A stretch of DNA of 64,000 bases from contig NC_044981.1 in assembly GCF_008728515.1 (NCBI RefSeq), positions 108,739,702 to 108,803,701 on the forward strand, written 5' to 3'. Both the position numbers and the translations under genes were made by a program. This DNA is from Papio anubis. Lineage: Eukaryota > Chordata > Mammalia > Primates > Cercopithecidae. The notes below the pieces were generated by a model. That model had not been told where the DNA came from. It was given only the letters and a program-made list of their open reading frames with translations, and made no database searches. Shown here one piece after another: positions 56,310 through 64,000 of this stretch (position 1 is its first letter; every line of letters begins with the position of its first letter).

Positions 56310-57300
56310 AAGCAGCTTAAAGAGGTGCATAAATTCTTCCAGAAGCCCAGGGAAAGACTTCACTGAGAAAATATTATTTGAGATAGGATGGAAAAGATGA
56401 GTAGAAGTTCAAAATGAGGATATAGTCGAGGGCAGAGCACTCCAGGCAGTCAGAAGATAAAAGGCAAGGAGACAGGGGAGTTAATGTATTTCCTGATATT
56501 TAAGTAGTTCTGTGTTGTTAGAAAATTATAAATGGAGCAACTAAGGCAGGAATTGGTCAGGCATCAGACATTAAGGTGGCTTGGATGTGATGGTTACATT
56601 GACAAACTTGCTCTAAATGTAAAGATTTCTGTAACATATTTTCATATAGAGGAATAATGTAATAAAACTAGAGTATTAGGAATATCACCCTGAAGTCAGT
56701 TTGAAAATTTAAAAAGAGAGAAATACAAAGGAAAAGAGAATTTATATCCAAATAAGAGGAGATGAGACCTGAGCAACTCTGGAAAGAAAATAGAGACATA
56801 GGAATTATTCAACAGGAAGAAGGTGTGAATCTGGTTGAAGCAAATGGATGGGTAATGGTGCCACGACGAAGACGAGGGAGCAAATTATTTTTCAACAAAA
56901 TGTATAAGCTACATATTGTGTGAATCTCAAAGACCTGGTTTGTGCAGTTCTAACACATGCAAATGACAGGCAGCCTGTGGAGTCTTGCCTGTTGGCTTGA
57001 AAAGAAAGACAAAATCCCCAGTGGAGTGTTTTTATCATGTTGGAGTTGGAAAGATGAGGAGTTCAGTTCGGTGGAGAATTCAGAGGAACAGGAACAATGG
57101 GGAAAATTGGGTGAAAATTAGCTATAAACATTCTGATGCAAATTAGACCTCTAAGAAATTGGAAGACTGTGATTTGACAAGTGGTAATACATGCTAAAAA
57201 ATGAAAGCAAAAAAAAGAAGAAAATACTAAGAAAGGCATATAAGTAAAGGAAAAGATGTGGAATACAGCAAAATGTGGAAGATAATGAAATGTATCTTGA
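56310..57300 (-). repeat. Possible L2 LINE remnant
   Basis: 'aagacttcactgagaaaata', 'gcagagcactccaggcag' and 'ggcaaggagacaggggag' fit antisense L2 near its 3' region. Beyond 56600 the match is weak. Confidence 0.45.
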
Positions 57301-58830
57301 ATGACAGGAGAAGCAAAAATAATTTCAAAATTTAGAGCTGTTCTGACTAATGTAGGATTTTGATTCACATTATATAATTCAACATAGGACACTTTGGAGA
57401 CTGAGAAAATGTGGTTTCTTTTTCTATGAAAATACATTGCAATTTCTGTGTAAGATTCACACAGTTCTCTTAGGCAGTCTCCTATGAAAGAACAGCACCT
57501 CCCAGCAGTCCAAATCAGATATTCACATCTTCCAGTGGAAATGTGCCTGCACCAGGATTGGTGAGATCATTGACTGGCTGGCCATGCCAACTCCTCTTAA
57601 AATCTTTCTTTGCTACGTGTTTAGGAAGCAGTAGTTCAAAGAAGATAAACTGATTCATTCTCATTGGTTTCCATTTAAAATTTCTCTTTCTTAGCATTAA
57701 AATCACATTTTGAAAATGTTATAGCAAAATCTCCTCTTTATCTTTAATTATAGTGGGTTTAATGTCTACAGTGCATTCGTTTTCCCCAAGACACGTGATT
57801 CACCTCTGGGCATACCAGGCACTTTTAACATGAAAAAGGAGAAGGAATCCTTTCTAAAACAGGGATTTCTTTTTCTTTCATTACAGCAAGTTTTCTTACA
57901 CGAAGATACTCCAGACTACAAATATCAAAAGTCAACTTTCCTAATATACAGAGAACTGAAAAATAATTTTGTTTCAGTCAATGTCTAGGTCACTGCCTCT
58001 ACTCACATTTATTTTGTGAGTTGTTTGAAACTAATGTCTCAATCTAATGTTATGGGCATGATCCTTTACACATGAGAATATCACTTTGGAGACAGCGATT
58101 TTTGCAGGGTTTATAATACTGTAGGAATTAGCAAAGTCCATTTTAATGGATTAGAGTTAGGTGATCTATAAAGTTAACCTTGCAATGAGATTCAGCAAGT
58201 CTGTGTTTATAGAACTTTGCCTTGATAAGTGTGACAACTGTATCCACTGATAAGTAAAAGAATTTTGAAGGAAAGTATTTTTTTGTGGTTCTCTTGCTCC
58301 TTGGGTTCCTGGAAATGAAAGTCACAAATCTGTCCTCAAGCTTTGTCGCAGACCTTTTCAGTTTCTGTTCTTTGAGAGTGAAGTTTCTTTCTGTTTACAT
58401 CCTGTAAATTTGACAGAAACAGAAATAGGGATGACAGAGTTGATAAAGTGAAACAGGTTCAGCCAAAAAATAATATTCACAGAAGTTTATATATCAACAA
58501 CTTTGTTACTGTTTCTTATTCTAACTTTGACTCAACAGTGAAATCGAGTTTAGATTAGATGACTTCCACAAAAAGAGAATAAACTTTTGACATGTGCCTC
58601 AGTAATTCTACTGGCATTTAAGCAAAGAAAGGAAAGCTCAATATCGTTCAGTTTCAACTAAACGTTCTGTTAACTTTTAAAGTTTTGTGTGTGACATACC
58701 TTATAATCATGAATATTATGCACAAATGCTTTTACTTTCATGTTAATATTCTAAAATGTCTGTTTAGCCACCTTCCTCTTAGAAAATAAGATTTAAAAAG
58801 CGGAAAAATGTACATAAACAAATGTCTACC
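57301..58830. other. Unrecognised AT-rich sequence
   Basis: No gene or repeat is recognised. The minus-strand open frames 57063-57437 and 57515-57706 show no recognisable domain. Confidence 0.5.
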
Positions 58831-58835
58831 TAAAA

Positions 58836-59045
58836 GCATTTATTGAGTGCCAGGATATTCTCAGTGATGAAGCTATTGTGATGTTCAAAACAAACAAAAT
58901 ACTGCCTTTGAGGTGCTTGCATTGTCGTGAGGGAGATATAGTAAGTAAATAAATAGAAACTATGTTTTAAATGGTGATAAGTTCTATCAGATAAATAAAC
59001 CAGATTACATACAGGGAGATAAGGGTAGTGATTGGGAAGTATGTT
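58836..59045 (-). repeat. L2 LINE 3'-end fragment
   Basis: 'agcatttattgagtgccagg', 'ttgaggtgcttgcattgtc', 'gtaagtaaataaatagaaac' and 'ggtgataagttctatcag' follow the antisense L2 3' end in order. Confidence 0.75.
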
Positions 59046-59229
59046 GCTATTTCTCAGATTCCTTTTTTATTGCAATGTTACATTTGTCTTAAAGAATTTA
59101 CTGAGTTCAAGAAATAGTGTATTGTTTGTTGGTAATTTGACAATACCATTATGGTTTTTTATAGAACATTGCCTCTGAGCAAAGAACTAATTTTTTAAGC
59201 GTAGTTAAGGACCCAAATTATGTGCTAAC

Positions 59230-59525
59230 AGATGAGAAACAGCTAAAAATAATGTATGGGAAGTAAACTATAATACAGAGCAGAAGAAAATTTGAAACCC
59301 AGATGGTAATAAAAGATTAAGATAAAGAAACCATGTTAGAGATATATGGGATAAAAGATATAATTGGAATTTCAGAAGACAAAAAAGAAAGAAATAATAT
59401 TTGAATAGATTATGTTATTTGAATTGGTAATGGCTGGGAATTTTCCAAACTTGATGAAAGACATCACAAACTGGATTCAAAAGTGTTACAAATCTCAAGC
59501 AGGATAAAAAAGAAAAGAATAGCTT
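59230..59525 (+). repeat. Old L1 (L1M type) ORF1 fragment
   Basis: 'gatataattggaatttcag' and 'gaattttccaaacttgatga' then 'agacatcacaaactgg' match the middle of old L1 ORF1. Confidence 0.65.
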
Positions 59526-60175
59526 TTCGTCTTCTGTGAGAGTGTTTCTGTAAGTACAGAATAGTATCATCTTCAAAAAAAGATTGTTTGTTTCTTCTTT
59601 TCTAATGTTAATATCAGTTATTTCATTTTATATTTATGTTGCGTTTCCCAAAACATCAAATAAAATTCTAGTTAATAAATGTATTAGTTAACATTTCTGT
59701 GGAATTCTTGTCCTTAGTTGATTTTACTGTTCACCATATCAGAAACCATTTTCTATTGTTTATAGGCCAACAATTATTATGATTAGCTATTTTCTTTCTA
59801 ATTTGATGCCACTTAAATATATCATTGTATTTTATTGAATTTTCTCACCGTCTGCTGATATGTTCTTATAATCTTATCCCTTAAATTTTATGATGTAATG
59901 GGTTGGGATAATAGAATTTCTGATTGTGCTCCATCTTGAATTCACTGCCTTGTTGCAAGGTATAATTATTTTTATACAAAGCTAGATTTTACTTGCTTAT
60001 ATTAATTTACAATTCTTTTCTTCCGTCATGCTAAATAACATCATCCTTAGCTGTTTTTTGTTTTTAATTCTTTTTTTGTCATATTTTATATTAAATTTAA
60101 ATGGGCCTGTGACATGAAATGAGGAACTTTCTACTTGTATCTAAGGTCTGGAATAGTACAGACAATCCTTATTTT
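59526..60175. other. Unrecognised T-rich sequence
   Basis: It may be decayed antisense L1, but no segment is convincing. Confidence 0.35.
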
Positions 60176-60179
60176 CTAA

Positions 60180-60725
60180 CATTTTTATTGAGAGGTAACT
60201 CTCATACCTTACAACTCACTTATTTAAAGTATACACTTAAATGGTTTTTAGAATATATAGTTGTATAGTTATCATCACAACCCAATTTTGGAACTTTCTC
60301 ATTACCTCAGAAAGAAACACCCACACCCTTTAGCCTGACCCACAAACTCAAGCCATCCTCTCTCCTCCAGCCCCAGGCAGTTGTTAATCTACTTTCTGTC
60401 TCTATGGATTTTCCCATTGCCCATTCTGGTGAGTTCATATAATCATTTAATATACAGTCTCTTGTGATTGGCTGTTTTCAACTAGCACAATGCTTTCAGA
60501 GTTTATCCATGTTGTAGTGTGTTGATGAATAATATTCCATTGTATGGATATACTACATTTTTCATTCATTAATTAGCCAAAGGACATTTGACTTGTTTCC
60601 ACTTTGGGGCTATGATGAATAATGCTGCTATGAACATTCAGATACAAGTTTTTGTGTGGACATTTGTTTTCCTTTTTCTTGGGTACATACTTAAGAGTAG
60701 AATTGCTAAATTAAGTTGAATTTTT
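60180..60725 (-). repeat. Old L1 (L1M type) 3'UTR
   Basis: Antisense L1M 3' pattern: 'atttttattgagaggtaact', 'ctactttctgtctctatgga', 'aataatattccattgtatgg', 'gctatgatgaataatgctgc' and 'agagtagaattgctaaatt', all in order. Confidence 0.85.
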
Positions 60726-61466
60726 CCCGCACGCCTCAAGAATTATAGCTTACTAATATACTCATCCTCTAAAAGTCTACTAGTTATTAGATTCCTACAA
60801 TATTAAATTTTGGAAATAAATATGGATTTAATTATGTTTAATAATGTCAGTTAGGCATTTTATATTCTTTGAGGGTATGTTGTGCTTTTTTTCTTATGTT
60901 TTTGTGGAATATGATATATGAAAGTCAGAAGAATTGAAATACATCTATAAACATGTTTAGGTTCATCAAATCTGAATATGTTAAACCAAAAATACATTGA
61001 TGGGCACCATGAGAATTACTTAGTTTTTCAATCAACCATCTTATAATCCATCACAACTGAATCCAACCTAACAAAATTCAAATGTAACATAACATTTTCC
61101 ATTTGGTTGAGATTCAAATTAAAGGAAACAATTTATATCAAAGTCAATTAGAAGCTTTGCAGAAACCAGTTCAAAACATGCTGCTCCCTAAAAAGTAGCC
61201 TGCGCAGTTTACTTGGCAATGTGCCAAAGAGTAGAATTAGCATAATTGAGTACTTACTCTCTACTGTGTAAAGAACTTACCAAAGGCTCAGACATAGACA
61301 TTATATTTAAGTCTCTCAAAGTAAGTAACTAAGAATTTCATGTTGTATTAAGTTGAACACCACAAATGCAAAAAATTATTTCCAAAGTATCCGTTGTGAA
61401 TTGTTAATGATGTGACTCTAGTAGTCCCTCCTTTTTAATGTTTATAATGGTAATATATATGGTTAT
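60726..61466. other. Unrecognised AT-rich sequence
   Basis: No gene or repeat is recognised. Confidence 0.5.
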
Positions 61467-61476
61467 AAGACTTTTC

Positions 61477-61771
61477 GGCAGGGCGCAGTGGCTCACACCT
61501 GTAATCCCAGCACTTTGGGCGGCCGAGATGGGCGGGTCACCTGAGGTCAGGAATTCGAGACCAGCCTGGCCAACATGGTGAAACCCCATCTCTGCTCAAA
61601 ATACAAAAATTAGCCGAGCGTGATGGTACATGCCTGTAATCCCAGCTACTTGGTAGGCTGAGGCAGGAGAATTGCTTGAACTTGGGAGGTGGAGGTTTCA
61701 GTGAGCCGAGATCACGCAATTGCACTCCAGCCTGAGCAACAAGAGCCAAACTCCATCTCAAAAAAAAAAAA
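61477..61771 (+). repeat. AluS-like element
   Basis: A full dimeric Alu from 'ggcagggcgcagtggctc' to a 12-A tail. Target duplication 'aagacttttc' (61467-61476) against 'aagactttcc' (61770-61779). Confidence 0.93.
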
Positions 61772-61924
61772 GACTTTCCAATATGACATCTACGATACAA
61801 ATTTCAATACATTCCAAGCCAAATGAACCCTTATAGGTGAAAAACATGGTAATCCTGTTTTGGGGATATATTTTGAATACAGAAAGATGTGTTTGGATGT
61901 GCGTGCATACGTGTATATGAGTAC

Positions 61925-62305
61925 TGTATTATTAGTCTGTTTTCACACTGCCATAAAGATACTACCTGAGACTAGGTAATTTATAAAGGAAAGTGGTTTA
62001 ATTGATTCACAGTTCTTCCTAGCTGGAGAGGTCTCAGGAAACTTATAATTGTGGCAGAAGGAGAAGCAGTCATGTCTTACATGGTGGCAGGTGAGAAACA
62101 GAGAGAGAGAGAGTGAAAGAAGTCTAGGGGAAACTACCATTGGTAAAGCCATCTGATCTTGTGAGAACTTCCTCACTATCATGAAAACAGCACGAGGAAA
62201 ACCTCCCCCATGATCCAACCACCTACCACCACATCTCTCCCTCAACACCTGGGGATTAGAATTCAAGATGAGATTTGGGTGGGGACACAGAGCCAAACCA
62301 TATCA
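61925..62305 (-). repeat. MST-type MaLR solo LTR
   Basis: On the minus strand it runs from 'TGATATGG' at 62305 to 'aatAATACA' at 61925. Flanks 'agtac' (61920-61924) and 'agtat' (62306-62310) form a 5-bp target duplication with one transition. It is the same LTR type as 7565-7916. Confidence 0.87.
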
Positions 62306-62310
62306 AGTAT

Positions 62311-63625
62311 ATTTGGACTGGTGGATAATCAAAGCATGTGAGAGAATGCAGATCTGTTAATAAAATATCCACCAGAAAGGAAGAGTTGATCCATTTGCCA
62401 GATAATTTGTTTTTAATTTGTAGCTAATATAAAGTTTTCACTGGGTAGCTATTTTCGTACTTAGAGATATTGTTCAAATGAAATCTCTAGTCTAGTAGGA
62501 TAATCAGTTGACTATCATTTTTTAAATTATTTTCATGGAGAACAAACCATCACTAAAATTGCTACTCAGTACCAAAACTGTAATGGTAAATATGAACTTT
62601 GATGTTACACCTGCATTTTGGCAAACTAGAAGTAAAATTTAAAAACCAATAACGAATGTACTTACTAACTTATTGATGAGAAAAATTAAATTGAGAATAG
62701 GCATTAAAGGGAAAAGAATATTGATAGACAGAGACTAATCTTTCTATTAAAGTTTTAGTTAATAGGGACAGATGTGTGCAGTTTCAATTTTCAAAACCTG
62801 CAGAGTGTAGATAATGGGAACTCATAAGACAGAGCGTATCTCAGTATATACTTTTGAGAGCATTTGTTCTGTGAAATATTCTTCAAAAAGAGGGTGAGTA
62901 GATAAATAAGTTTGTGAATCAAACTTGCTGCTCCATGGTACGTTTTATGTTCCTGATCTACATTGTATAGTGTAGACTCTAAGAAGGCTTAGAGAAAATA
63001 ATCAATTCAACTTTCTTTTATTAACTTTTAATTAATCAATTTAGGTTTGATAAAACTAGGGCCATGCAGAATACACTGTTGGAAATTCTGCCATAACAAA
63101 ATTCTACAACTTTATTACTTTTTATGTTCTGATTTCAGATACTGAATGACATAAATATTTAATCATTTGTGAGATGGTAAATCAAGGAAAGGAGAAACTA
63201 GAGAATCCATCTTGCATGATAAAATGTCATACGTTATACATGTCTTTTTTATATCAATTGATTCAACCCAATTCTCCTATATCTCACGAATTGTTAGCAA
63301 TTTTATTCTTGGAGCTTTTAAAGCAGCTTGTATATACATAATTATATGTAGTACACATTAATTTAATATTTTTATGTTAAAAATAAAAATTTTGAAGTAC
63401 ACACAAACACACTTATTTTTTAAATTAACACTCATATACTCATTAATCAGGTTGAGAAATACAATTTACTAGAACCTAACAGTATTTAACAAGTTCTCTA
63501 TCATTCCTCACTGATTGCATTGCCCTCCATTTGCAGATGAATTACTAGAATAAATTTAGTCACCATTGAATAAAAAATTTAGGGAGATTTACTTCCTGTG
63601 TATTCTTGGATAGTATATTACTGGT
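62311..63625. other. Unrecognised AT-rich sequence
   Basis: No gene or repeat is recognised in 1.3 kb. Confidence 0.5.
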
Positions 63626-63629
63626 AGCA

Positions 63630-63960
63630 TTATTGAGGTCTAATTCATGTGTTACTAATTTATCTATCTCAAGTATACATATAAATCAGTTTTTGTAGAT
63701 TTGTGGTTATGTATTCATCACCCAATCCAGTTTTATAACAGTTCCATCACTCCTCAAAGCTTCTCTCATGATATTTTTTCTGCGTTTACTGGTTGATAGA
63801 TGCATATCCTTAGTTTTTGTATAATATGACTAATTCTGTAAGCATTCATGTTTAAGCCTTTGTGTGACTTTTGTATGTTTTCATTTCTCTTGGTTAGACA
63901 CCTAAAGGTTAAATTGCTGGGTGAATGGTAAGTATGCTGGAACAACAGGACATCCACATG
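63630..63960 (-). repeat. Old L1 (L1M type) 3'UTR fragment
   Basis: 'ttattgaggtctaattcatg', 'tcatcacccaatccag', 'gttttcatttctcttggtta' and 'ggttaaattgctgggtg' appear in antisense L1M order, with part of the middle missing. Confidence 0.7.
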
Positions 63961-64000
63961 CAAAAAAAATGAATCTAGACATACAGCTTATATTTTAAAC

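Overview
The window is primate nuclear DNA with no supportable host protein-coding exon, no recognisable tRNA, rRNA or snRNA gene, and no CpG island. It is AT-rich and built of nested transposable elements: Alu SINEs, young and old L1 LINEs, L2, MIR, MaLR and ERVL LTR elements, hAT MITEs and one MADE1 element. Microsatellites and unique AT-rich sequence lie between them. It is intergenic or deep intronic. Everything that still looks coding belongs to retrotransposons.

Two independent hints point to an Old World monkey (Cercopithecidae) rather than a human or other ape. The AluY-type copies at 37421-37717 and 26433-26726 carry changes I associate with cercopithecid AluY lineages, such as a 'GGGCGAGGTGGCGGG' block; the first also has a doubled A-run before 'CTAGCCGG'. 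The full-length L1 at 16586-22822 looks young: ORF1 is intact, and ORF2 has two nonsense codons and no frameshift. It nevertheless keeps the 5'UTR segment that human L1PA3 and younger elements lost, and its ORF1 coiled coil differs from the human one. This assignment is an inference.

Layout. 1-8 kb: unrecognised sequence, an L2 remnant, an ERVL-type LTR with a primer-binding-site-like tract, old L1 ORF1, a hAT MITE, and an internally deleted MST MaLR element (6855-7916) with a perfect 5-bp target duplication. 9-16 kb: Alus, an L2 cut by an L1 3'UTR, an AluY, a MIR split by a MaLR LTR, and a 340-bp polypurine tract. 16.2-22.9 kb: an L2 3' end split by the full-length minus-strand L1. 23-27 kb: MIR, Alu, and an old plus-strand L1 carrying MADE1 and AluY insertions. 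27.8-32.5 kb: Alu, MIR plus MLT1 LTR, unique sequence, then two AT-rich palindromes flanking a 155-bp copy of the MIR/MLT1 junction found 3.5 kb upstream. 33-45 kb: MER5A, Alus, a three-unit tandem repeat, old L1 and a MaLR LTR. 45.7-47.6 kb: an ERVL pol/dUTPase remnant with its 3' LTR. 48-64 kb: MLT1 LTRs, L2, MIR, MER5A and L1M fragments, one AluS and one solo MST LTR.

No host pathway is encoded, so there is no gene network to describe. The observations most worth checking are the templated local duplication between AT palindromes, and the full-length L1 whose first catalytic reverse-transcriptase aspartate is replaced by alanine. Repeat family names come from recognition by eye, not from a database search. 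Subfamily names and the outer edges of old elements are approximate.
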